The translations under genes and the position numbers were made by a program. DNA of 53,566 nucleotides from Clostridia bacterium. Its GTDB lineage: Bacteria; Bacillota_A; Clostridia; Christensenellales; Aristaeellaceae. This document shows, one piece after another, positions 47,036-53,566 of the stretch. A model generated the notes under the pieces. The model worked only from the letters and a program-made list of their open reading frames with translations, had not been told where the DNA came from and did not search any database. The stretch is taken from contig JAFZQK010000002.1 of the NCBI GenBank assembly GCA_017620455.1, positions 1-53,566 on the forward strand. The letters run 5' to 3'. Every line of letters begins with the position of its first letter. Within the stretch, counting starts at the first letter, position 1.

Positions 47036-48313
47036 TTATTTCCCTTCCACCCGGATCATGCTTTCCACCTGCACGTCGGGGGAATCAATGGCGGACAGCG
47101 CTTTGCGCAGGCTGCATTCCCCGGCATCGTGGGTGATCAGCACAATCTGGGCGCGGCCCTCCACCGCGTCCCGCTGCATCAGGTTGCGGATGGAGATGCC
47201 CTCGTTGCCCAGGCAGGCGGTGATATGGGCCATCACACCCGGCCGGTCGCTGGCGGAAAGGCGGATGTAGAAGGAGCAGTGCCAGTCATCCGTCACCCGC
47301 AGCCCGGGGGCCAGGGCGTTTTCATTGTGGAAGGTGGGATGCCGCGGGGTCTCCCGGGAAGCGGCGTAGAGCATATCGCTCACCACCGCGCTGGCGGTGG
47401 GCGCGCTGCCCGCGCCCCGGCCGAAGAGCATCATATCCTCGCAGGCGTTGCCGTGGAGGAAAATGGCGTTGAAGCTGCCGTTCACCGAGGCCAGGGGATG
47501 ATCGTTGGGGATGAAGGTGGGGTGCACCCGGGCGTCGATGACATTGCCGCGCCGCTTGGCGATGGCCAGAAGCTTCATGGTGTAGCCCAGTTCCTTGCCG
47601 TAGGCAATATCCACCGCTTTCACGTTGGAAATGCCCTCCCGGTAAATCACGTCAAAGGGCACCCGGGCATGGAACGCCAGGGAGGAAAGGATGGACAGCT
47701 TGTACGCCGCGTCGTAGCCCTCCACATCGCTGGTGGGGTCCGGCTCCGCCAGGCCCAGGCGCTGGGCCTCCTTCAATACGTCCTCATAGGCCTTGCCTTC
47801 CTGGCTCATGCAGGTGAGGATATAATTGGTGGTGCCGTTGACGATGCCCATCAGTTCCTCGATGCGGTTGGACTGCAGGGAATCGATGGTGGTGCGGATC
47901 ACGGGGATCGCCCCGCACACCGCCGCCTCATAGTACAGCCCGGCGTTGTGCTTTTCCGCCGCCGCCTGCAGCAGATGCCAGTTCAGCGCCAGGGCCATCT
48001 TGTTGGCCGTCACCACGGTTTTCCCCATCTCCAGGGCGCGCAGCATATACCGGGTGGCCGGCTCTTCCCCGCCCATGAATTCCAGCACCATTTCGATCTC
48101 CGGATCGTCCGTCACGGCGGCGGGATCGGTGGTCAGAAGCGCCTCGGGCACGGTTTCGTCCCGCTTCTTATGGATATTCCTTACCAGGATGCGCTTGATC
48201 TCGAACCGCACCTCCGCCCGGTGCCCGATATCCCCTTCAAATTCCTTCAGCAGCTTCCACACGCCGCAGCCGATGTTGCCGCAGCCCAGAAACCCCACCG
48301 TGATGGTCCGCAT
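47036..48313 (-). CDS. hom: Homoserine dehydrogenase
   Basis: Reduces aspartate semialdehyde to homoserine, leading to threonine and methionine; it complements asd elsewhere in the window. 425 residues. NAD(P) loop GFLGCGNIGCGVWKLL, VTANKMALA, IVNGTTNYILTCM, and EPDPTSDVEGYDAAYKLSIL with the catalytic region. The C-terminal ACT domain (SDRPGVMAHITACLGNEGISIRNLMQ) implies feedback by an amino acid, usually threonine. RBS GGGAGGAAAAGAC. It lies between coaX and the CapA-like gene on one transcript. Confidence 0.97.
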   Translation of the reverse strand: MRTITVGFLGCGNIGCGVWKLLKEFEGDIGHRAEVRFEIKRILVRNIHKKRDETVPEALLTTDPAAVTDDPEIEMVLEFMGGEEPATRYMLRALEMGKTVVTANKMALALNWHLLQAAAEKHNAGLYYEAAVCGAIPVIRTTIDSLQSNRIEELMGIVNGTTNYILTCMSQEGKAYEDVLKEAQRLGLAEPDPTSDVEGYDAAYKLSILSSLAFHARVPFDVIYREGISNVKAVDIAYGKELGYTMKLLAIAKRRGNVIDARVHPTFIPNDHPLASVNGSFNAIFLHGNACEDMMLFGRGAGSAPTASAVVSDMLYAASRETPRHPTFHNENALAPGLRVTDDWHCSFYIRLSASDRPGVMAHITACLGNEGISIRNLMQRDAVEGRAQIVLITHDAGECSLRKALSAIDSPDVQVESMIRVEGK

Positions 48314-48381
48314 GTCTTTTCCTCCCGTAAATCAGGCCTTCGCCTGGTTCTTTTCGTAAATCAGCCGCAGCCCCTTGAGGG

Positions 48382-49107
48382 TCAGCAGCCCGTCGATATG
48401 TCGATCACGCCGGATTTGGGGGCGATCAGACGGGCCATGCCGCCGGTGGCGATGACCTTCGCTTCGGGCTTCCCCATTTCCCGGCGGATCTCGTTCACCA
48501 GGTAGATCACCTGGCCCACGTAGCCGTTGATCACGCCGGACTGCAGATTGGCGATGGTGGTCTTGCCGATCACCCTGTCCGGCATCACCAATTCAAAATG
48601 CGGCAGCTTCGCCGTACCGGAAACCAGCGCCTCACTGGTCAGCTTGATGCCCGGACAGATGCAGCCCCCCAGGAAGCCGCCCTTTTCGTCCAGGGCGCCG
48701 AAGGTGGTGGCAGTGCCGAAATCAATGTACACGCAGGGGCCGCCGTACAGGGTGTACGCCGCCACCGCGTTGCAGATCCGGTCGCTGCCCAGCTCCCGGG
48801 GGTTTTCGTATTTGATGTCGATGCCCGTTTTGATCCCGGGGCCCACCGTCATGGGGGCCATGCCGAAATAATCCCGGCACATGTGCTCCACGGTGAAATT
48901 CATCGTAGGCACCACCGAGCTCATCACGATGCCCGTCACCTGCTCGTGCCGGAGCCGTTCATGCTCGAACAGCTGGGTCATCATGACGCCCATTTCGTCG
49001 CTGGTATATTTCCGCGTGGTGGACAGACGCCAGTAATGCACCATTTCCGGCCCGTCGAACAGGGCGGTCTTGATGTTGGTGTTGCCGATATCCAGGGTAA
49101 ACAGCAT
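48382..49107 (-). CDS. coaX: Type III pantothenate kinase, C-terminus frameshifted
   Basis: Phosphorylates pantothenate, the first step of CoA synthesis. The ASKHA core is intact: LFTLDIGNTNIKTALF, ENPRELGSDRICNAVAAY, VYIDFGTATTFGAL and GGFLGGCICPGIKLTSEAL. After ...GVID at about residue 236 the frame runs into a stop (48382). In another frame the expected ending DGLLTLKGLRLIYEKN follows and closes at 48332. Removing two bases from ATAT at 48396-48399 restores a 257-residue protein, the normal length. Either a sequencing error or a recent lesion removing the C-terminal helix. ATG at 49107, GTAGGAG upstream. Confidence 0.9.
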   Translation of the reverse strand: MLFTLDIGNTNIKTALFDGPEMVHYWRLSTTRKYTSDEMGVMMTQLFEHERLRHEQVTGIVMSSVVPTMNFTVEHMCRDYFGMAPMTVGPGIKTGIDIKYENPRELGSDRICNAVAAYTLYGGPCVYIDFGTATTFGALDEKGGFLGGCICPGIKLTSEALVSGTAKLPHFELVMPDRVIGKTTIANLQSGVINGYVGQVIYLVNEIRREMGKPEAKVIATGGMARLIAPKSGVIDISTGC

Positions 49108-49119
49108 GGCGAACTACTC

Positions 49120-49755
49120 CTACTTCTCAATCGTCAGATGGGCCTTGCGCAGCGCCACGATCACCGCCGGGGTGGCGACAGCGGCCAGCGCAGCCTCCGG
49201 GATGCCGCCCACCAGCACGGTGGTGCCGATCATGGCCATCAGCGTGCGGCTGCCCTCCAGCCCGTTCTTCAAATCGATCTCCCGGGCCACCTGATCCCCG
49301 TTGATCCCCAGCAGGGCGTACAGCAGCAGGATGAACCCCAGGAAAAACACCGTATTCGTCAGCGATCCCGCCGCGCCGGTCAGCGACAGCGTCCACTTAT
49401 GCTTTTTTTCAAATTTGCGCGTCATGCGGTACACGGCGTGCGTCACGAGGGGCACCAGCAGCCGCGGCACGAAGCACAGCAGCACGCCCCACAGCACGTG
49501 GGCGGAAAAGATGGGGGCCGTCAGCCCGCCGGCGGGGCCGGACAGGAAGCTCAGAAAGCCGAAGAACGCGCCCAGGATCAGCCCGTCCTCCACCCCCAGC
49601 ACGATGGTGCCGATGATGACCGGCAGGCAGCTGATGGTGATTTTGATGAAGCCCAGCGGAATGGTGCCGATCCCGTACCAGAATACGGCGATCAGCGCCA
49701 TCAGCAGCGCCAGCACGGCAATGCGGTAGGTCAGCTTGTTTACGTTTGCTCTCAT
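49120..49755 (-). CDS. ECF transporter S component, possibly pantothenate
   Basis: 211-residue membrane protein with six helices, substrate-binding component of an energy-coupling-factor vitamin transporter. VNKLTYRIAVLALLMALIAVFWYGIGTIPLGFIKITISCLPVIIGTIVLGVEDGLILGAFFGFLSFL contains the conserved first helices of the ECF_trnsprt family. The shared EcfAAT module is not in the window. Its place 12 bases before coaX suggests pantothenate as substrate; this is inference from context. It is first gene of a five-gene operon. The leader is about 100 nt and I recognise no riboswitch in it. Confidence 0.85.
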   Translation of the reverse strand: MRANVNKLTYRIAVLALLMALIAVFWYGIGTIPLGFIKITISCLPVIIGTIVLGVEDGLILGAFFGFLSFLSGPAGGLTAPIFSAHVLWGVLLCFVPRLLVPLVTHAVYRMTRKFEKKHKWTLSLTGAAGSLTNTVFFLGFILLLYALLGINGDQVAREIDLKNGLEGSRTLMAMIGTTVLVGGIPEAALAAVATPAVIVALRKAHLTIEK

Positions 49756-49864
49756 GGTTTTTTCCTCCGTTCAAGTTCTTTTCAGATACCCGACGTATGC
49801 AACAGGGGCGTCCGTTTTTCGGCCTGTCCGGCCCGATAGGCGGTGCCGGCAATGGCCTTTGCAT

Positions 49865-49894
49865 ATTATACCAGAAACAGCGCCAGCTTGTCAA
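49865..49894 (-). promoter_or_regulatory. Promoter of the ECF-S/coaX/hom operon
   Basis: Minus strand TTGACA, 18 bases, TATAAT. Confidence 0.85.
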
Positions 49895-49963
49895 AAATCC
49901 GGGTGGAAATACAGCATAAATACACCGTACGCGTTTTCCCGCACGCATTGGCTGCGTTTCCCA

Positions 49964-49992
49964 TTGTTTCACGAAATTTTGCATGATATAAT
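49964..49992 (+). promoter_or_regulatory. Promoter of the GH18 gene
   Basis: TTGTTT, 17 bases, TATAAT, 28 bases before the ATG. Confidence 0.72.
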
Positions 49993-50020
49993 AAAGCGTA
50001 TCAAAGGAGGCGCATGCCCG

Positions 50021-51211
50021 ATGAAAAAGACCGTCGGCCGGCTGACGCTGGCATTCCTTCTGGCCGCCCCGGTGCTGGGCGCCCTGGCCGGCAGGCCCGC
50101 CCGGGCGGCGGACAAGCCCTGCTCCGCCCTGTATTTCCCCAACTGGAACATCCACCAGGACCCGGCCCAGCAGGTGAAAAACCTGCCCTGGCAGTACGCG
50201 GACTGCATCTATCACGCCTTCTGGCGGGTCGCGCCCGCGGAGGGCGGCTACGCCGTCGTATCCACCGATCCCTGGGCAGATACCGGAGAAGGCAATCCCC
50301 TGGCGCACTTTCCCCAGTACCGGGAAATGGCGGCCCGCTATCCCGAAACAAAGATCCTGCTTTCCATCGGGGGTTGGACCTGCTGCGGCCATTTTTCCGA
50401 AATGGCGCTCACGGCGGAGCGCCGGGCCTCCTTCATCCGAAGCTGCCTGGACACCCTGGAAAAATACTCTTTCTTTTCCGGGCTGGATCTGGATTGGGAA
50501 TACCCCGGCGTGGCCCGGGCCGTGGGTGACGGCGGCGAGGGCTGCCCGGTGATGGGGAACGATTGGGAAAACTACACCTCGCTGCTCCGGGAGCTCCGCT
50601 CCGCGCTGGATACGCGCTTCGGCCCGGGGAAAAAGCAGCTCACCGTCTGCGCCGGAGCGCCGCTGTCCGTGCTGAAAAAGCAGGATTACGCCGCGCTGCA
50701 TCCCTATGTGGACGCCGTGAACCTGATGACCTACGACATGGCCGGCGACGGCGCCGCCGTCACGGGCCACCACGCCGCCCTGTACGGCAGCGTGTCCGCC
50801 GATACGGCGGTAAAATACCTGCTGTCCCTGGGCGTGCCCGCCGGGAAGATCCGCATCGGCTGCCCCCTGTACGGCCGGGGCTGGCGCATAGCGGAGGGAT
50901 ACGCTCCGGCCCTGGGCGCGCCGGTGCGTCAGGCCGTCGAAAGCCGCGTCTGGCGGGAGCTCAAGGCCCTGGAATCCGCTCCGGGCTGGCACGCGGATTA
51001 CGACGCGGACGCCCGGGCGGCCTATCTGTGGAACGACGATCCGGCCTCCCCGGACTGCGGGCTGTTTTATTCCTACGACAGCGAAAGATCCCTGGATGAG
51101 AAGCTCCGCTACATCCGCAAAAAGGGCCTGGGCGGGCTGATCCTGTGGGAAAGCGGCGGCGACAGCGCCGATCACGCCATGCTGCGCAGGATCCACGCCG
51201 CATGGAAATAG
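50021..51211 (+). CDS. Secreted glycoside hydrolase family 18 protein
   Basis: 396 residues. Signal peptide MKKTVGRLTLAFLLAAPVLGALAGRPARA, then one GH18 barrel. KILLSIGGWTCCGHF is the SxGG motif, and FSGLDLDWEYPG holds the catalytic Glu of DxxDxDxE (the first Asp is Ser). DAVNLMTYDMAGDG and GLGGLILWESGGDSADH close the barrel. It would hydrolyse beta-1,4-N-acetylglucosamine links, in chitin or in cell wall. Spore cortex enzymes of this family usually have LysM repeats, which are absent here. AAAGGAGG lies 11 bases before the ATG; the frame upstream is not signal-like. Confidence 0.92.
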   Translation: MKKTVGRLTLAFLLAAPVLGALAGRPARAADKPCSALYFPNWNIHQDPAQQVKNLPWQYADCIYHAFWRVAPAEGGYAVVSTDPWADTGEGNPLAHFPQYREMAARYPETKILLSIGGWTCCGHFSEMALTAERRASFIRSCLDTLEKYSFFSGLDLDWEYPGVARAVGDGGEGCPVMGNDWENYTSLLRELRSALDTRFGPGKKQLTVCAGAPLSVLKKQDYAALHPYVDAVNLMTYDMAGDGAAVTGHHAALYGSVSADTAVKYLLSLGVPAGKIRIGCPLYGRGWRIAEGYAPALGAPVRQAVESRVWRELKALESAPGWHADYDADARAAYLWNDDPASPDCGLFYSYDSERSLDEKLRYIRKKGLGGLILWESGGDSADHAMLRRIHAAWK

Positions 51212-51218
51212 CGGAGAA

Positions 51219-51247
51219 TTGACGGATGGCGCTTTCCCGTGTATAAT
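51219..51247 (+). promoter_or_regulatory. Promoter of the E2-like gene
   Basis: TTGACG, 17 bases, TATAAT, starting eight bases after the GH18 stop. Confidence 0.82.
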
Positions 51248-51296
51248 GATTCAGGATCCTTGTATCCCGTACTCGCGCTGCATTGGAGGGATGCTT

Positions 51297-52220
51297 ATGT
51301 TCGGACGCCGGGCCGACGGCCGCGTGCTCAAAAAGATCGATCCCATCATCGCCCTGACCCCCTATCTGATGCCCATGCGCTGCGACGCGCAGGTGTTCCT
51401 GAATTACAGACTGGACTATGAAAAGATGGCCCGGTACATCGTGGAGCAGGGCGCCAACGGCAATAAGCTCACTTTCATGGAGCTGATCATCGCCGCTTTC
51501 GTGCGGACGGTATCCGAAATGCCGGAGGTCAACCGCTTCATCATGAACAAGCGCCTGTACGCCCGCACCCAGCTCACGGTTTCCTTCGCCCTGCTCCTGG
51601 ATACGGGCAACCCCGACGACATCGAAGAAAACACCGTCAAATGCTATTTCGATCCCCGGGACACCATTTTCGACGTGGCTGCCCGGGTCCGGGAAATGAT
51701 CGAGCAGAACCGCCGCCAGGAGGCGGACAATTCCACCATGAAGGTGGCAAAGCTCCTGCTCAATCCTATCCTGGCCAACACCATCGTGGCCCTGGCCCGG
51801 TTCCTGGACCGGTACGGCATCATGCCCAAGTATATCCTGGACGCCTCTCCCTTCCACACCAGCATGTTCATCACCAACATGGGCTCCATCGGCATGCCGG
51901 CGGTGAATCACCATATTTATAATTTCGGCACCACCAGCCTGTTCTGGTCCATGGGCAATGTGATCCGGGAAACCCAGGTGGGCGCGGACGGCAAGGCCGT
52001 GCGCAAGCGCTGGCTGCCCATCGGCGTCACCGCGGACGAAAGGATCTGCGCCGGGGCCACCTATTCCAAGATGGTCACCCGCATGGTACATTACCTGCAG
52101 AACCCCTCCCTCCTGGAAACCCCGCCGGAAACCGTGGCGTTCGAAGAAAACAACGCCTACTCCCTGCCGCTGGTAAAGGAAAAGAAAAAGAAGAAGCAGG
52201 ATCAGGCCGTATCCGCCTGA
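51297..52220 (+). CDS. E2-acyltransferase-like protein, catalytic motif lost
   Basis: 307-residue cytoplasmic protein with the fold of the catalytic domain of 2-oxoacid dehydrogenase E2 or chloramphenicol acetyltransferase, without lipoyl or peripheral-binding domains. Recognisable blocks: KLTFMELIIAAFVRTVSEMPEVNRFI, SPFHTSMFITNMGSIGMPAVNHHIYNFGTTSLFWSMG, and RKRWLPIGVTADERICAGATYSKM. In active enzymes the last block is DHRVxDG; here it is DERICAG, so the catalytic His and the Asp are gone. The ATG at 51297, seven bases after TTGGAGGG, is preferred to 51291. The role is unknown. A basic Lys tail ends the protein. Confidence 0.8.
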   Translation: MFGRRADGRVLKKIDPIIALTPYLMPMRCDAQVFLNYRLDYEKMARYIVEQGANGNKLTFMELIIAAFVRTVSEMPEVNRFIMNKRLYARTQLTVSFALLLDTGNPDDIEENTVKCYFDPRDTIFDVAARVREMIEQNRRQEADNSTMKVAKLLLNPILANTIVALARFLDRYGIMPKYILDASPFHTSMFITNMGSIGMPAVNHHIYNFGTTSLFWSMGNVIRETQVGADGKAVRKRWLPIGVTADERICAGATYSKMVTRMVHYLQNPSLLETPPETVAFEENNAYSLPLVKEKKKKKQDQAVSA

Positions 52221-52234
52221 CGCGCAGATGTCTT

Positions 52235-52270
52235 TCCGCCGCATCCGTTTGCGGCGGATTTTGTTTTTTT
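52235..52270 (+). terminator. Terminator of the E2-like gene
   Basis: TCCGCCGCA, 6-base loop, TGCGGCGGA, then TTTTGTTTTTTT. Confidence 0.92.
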
Positions 52271-52293
52271 CGTGCTTCTGTCCATTCAGGGCC

Positions 52294-52322
52294 TTGCGTT
52301 TTTCCCTTCTTTGGGGTATCAT
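52294..52322 (+). promoter_or_regulatory. Promoter of the SRP RNA gene
   Basis: TTGCGT, 17 bases, TATCAT; the -10 ends seven bases before the inferred RNA 5' end. Confidence 0.75.
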
Positions 52323-52328
52323 AAGGAG

Positions 52329-52448
52329 GCCGTGTATGGCCGGCGGGCCCCGTGCGATGTTGCGGTGTGAACCCTGTCAGGTCCGGAAGGAAGCAGCAGT
52401 AAGCATCTTAGACGTGTGCTGCGGCAAAGCCTGCCGGTCATACGCGGT
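52329..52448 (+). ncRNA. ffs: Signal recognition particle RNA, short bacterial type
   Basis: About 115-120 nt. The conserved apical domain is exact: GTCAGGTCCGGAAGG, then AAGCAGCAGTAAGC, with the GGAA tetraloop that binds Ffh and FtsY. The 5' arm (CCGTGTATGGCCGGCGGGC) pairs with the 3' arm (GCCTGCCGGTCATACGCGG) through a long helix with a few G-U pairs. There is no room for an Alu domain, so it is the 4.5S type, in contrast to the about 270-nt form of Bacillus. Ends are judged from the helix. glyA starts 30 bases downstream; no terminator is visible between them. Confidence 0.95.
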
Positions 52449-52477
52449 ATTTTCGTAAACAGGAGGACAAAAGAAAC

Positions 52478-53566
52478 ATGTGGCAGCTGCCCCCCGTTCT
52501 GAACCAGGACCCTGAAGTGGCCCGTTTCATTGAGGCCGAATGCGCCCGGCAGGAAGCGCACATCGAGCTGATCGCTTCTGAAAACTTCGTCAGCCCCGCG
52601 GTCATGGCCGCCATGGGCAGCCCTCTGACCAACAAATACGCCGAGGGCTATCCTGGCAAGCGCTATTACGGCGGCTGCGGCTGCGTGGACGAGGTGGAGC
52701 GCATCGCCATCGCCCGGGCCATGGAGCTTTACGGCGCGGAGCATGCCAACGTGCAGCCCCACAGCGGCAGCCAGGCCAACACCGCCGTGTATTTCGCCCT
52801 GCTGCAGCCGGGGGACACGGTATTGGGCATGAGCCTGAACAACGGCGGCCACCTGACCCACGGCAGCCCCGTGAACCTGTCCGGGAAATATTATCATTTC
52901 GAGGCCTACGGCCTGGATCCCGAAACCGAGCGCATCGATTACGACCAGGTGCTGCGCGTCGCCCGAGCCTGTAGGCCCAAGCTCATCGTGGCCGGGGCCA
53001 GCGCCTATCCCCGGGAATTGGATTTCGCCGCTTTCCGGAAGATCGCCGACGACGTGGGCGCGCTTCTCATGGTGGATATGGCGCACATCGCGGGCCTGGT
53101 GGCGGCAGGCTGCCATCCCTCCCCCGTGCCCTGCGCGGACATCGTCACCACCACCACCCATAAGACCCTCCGGGGCCCCCGGGGCGGTTTGATCCTGTGC
53201 AAGGAGCAGTATAAGAAGGCCATTGACAAGGCCATCTTCCCCGGCATCCAGGGCGGGCCCCTGGAGCACATCATCGCCGCCAAGGCCGTGTGCTTCGGCG
53301 AGGCGCTCAAGCCCGAATTCAAGGACTATCAGCAGCAGATCGTGAAAAACGCCAAGGCCCTGGAAAACGCGCTGCGCGCCAGGGGCGTGCGCATGGTGTC
53401 CGGCGGCACGGACAACCATCTGCTGCTCCTGGACCTGTGCGATACCCCCGTCACCGGCCGGGACCTGGAGACCTGGCTGGGCATGGCCAACATCACCGTC
53501 AACAAGAACATGGTGCCCCGGGATCAGCGCACGCCCGCCGAGACCAGCGGCATCCGCATCGGCACC
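52478..53566 (+). CDS. glyA: Serine hydroxymethyltransferase (3' truncated by window edge)
   Basis: PLP enzyme converting serine and tetrahydrofolate to glycine and methylene-tetrahydrofolate. 363 residues visible of about 415. [57 protein letters not shown], and [14 protein letters not shown] with the PLP Lys. AGGAGG lies 11 bases before the ATG. It follows the SRP RNA gene closely and may share its transcript. Confidence 0.97.
   Translation, partial: MWQLPPVLNQDPEVARFIEAECARQEAHIELIASENFVSPAVMAAMGSPLTNKYAEGYPGKRYYGGCGCVDEVERIAIARAMELYGAEHANVQPHSGSQANTAVYFALLQPGDTVLGMSLNNGGHLTHGSPVNLSGKYYHFEAYGLDPETERIDYDQVLRVARACRPKLIVAGASAYPRELDFAAFRKIADDVGALLMVDMAHIAGLVAAGCHPSPVPCADIVTTTTHKTLRGPRGGLILCKEQYKKAIDKAIFPGIQGGPLEHIIAAKAVCFGEALKPEFKDYQQQIVKNAKALENALRARGVRMVSGGTDNHLLLLDLCDTPVTGRDLETWLGMANITVNKNMVPRDQRTPAETSGIRIGT

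Noticed and set aside
49756..49865. Riboswitch in the ECF-S leader, closed by TATGCAA / TTGCATA
   Set aside because: The left arm of this inverted repeat overlaps the -10 and lies mostly upstream of the expected transcript start, so the helix would not form in RNA. No known class matches.
1..53566. tRNA genes, insertion sequences, phage genes or CRISPR arrays
   Set aside because: Intergenic gaps are short and filled by promoters and terminators; no cloverleaf, transposase, integrase or spaced repeat was seen by eye.

Overview
The window is a gene-dense piece of a high-GC bacterial chromosome. Both ends are cut inside genes: thrS on the left, glyA on the right. The set of genes points to a Gram-positive, endospore-lineage Firmicute (Clostridia, possibly Christensenellales-like; the order is a guess). 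The evidence is sporulation sigma factor SigG with a sigma-G-type promoter, a SpoIIP-family protein, Gram-positive-style signal peptidases in tandem, ECF-type vitamin uptake, AGGAGG ribosome binding sites, and the asd-dapA-dapB route to diaminopimelate. Many genes overlap by ATGA or GTGA. No prophage, insertion sequence, tRNA, rRNA or CRISPR array was seen. No stretch longer than about 300 bases lacks a gene.

Layout. 1-2400 (+): thrS and two paralogous lipoproteins. 2.4-5.2 kb (-): a flavodoxin-like oxidoreductase, ackA and an AraC-GGDEF fusion. 5.3-6.5 kb (+): ychF. 6.6-11.4 kb (-): glycogen phosphorylase and 4-alpha-glucanotransferase, then sigG. 11.4-13.5 kb (+): a cation/proton antiporter and a compositionally different GNAT acetyltransferase. 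13.7-16.5 kb (-): metNIQ behind a leader that looks like ribosome-mediated methionine attenuation. 16.5-22.2 kb (-): one operon, trpS, lipase-like hydrolase, secreted protein, P1 peptidase, acpS, nnrDE. 22.3-25.2 kb (-): ECF sigma factor, membrane anti-sigma-like protein and a secreted SH3 protein.

25.3-29.6 kb (+): an ABC exporter pair, a DUF951 protein and two signal peptidases. 29.6-31.5 kb (-): a YtrA-type GntR regulator with an ABC pair and an operator over its own -10. 31.6-38.5 kb (+): OadB and OadG-like decarboxylase pump subunits, a ferredoxin, an acyltransferase with a zinc-ribbon membrane partner, and asd-dapA-dapB. 38.5-42.8 kb (-): beta-phosphoglucomutase-like HAD protein, tldD, pmbA, PHP phosphoesterase. 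42.9-44.6 kb (+): a polytopic membrane protein and a SpoIIP-like protein. 44.7-49.9 kb (-): ECF-S transporter, coaX (frameshifted), hom, CapA-like protein, AEC transporter. 50.0-53.6 kb (+): GH18 protein, E2-like acyltransferase, a short SRP RNA and glyA.

Two themes stand out. The first is the metNIQ leader: a strong promoter, an 18-codon open frame with three internal Met codons, a possible antiterminator covering its last codons, and a terminator just before metN. The second is a cluster of proteins that keep their family fold but have lost catalytic residues (HAD, CapA, E2-like), which may be regulatory or structural pseudoenzymes. All family names come from reading the translations by eye, and no database search was run.
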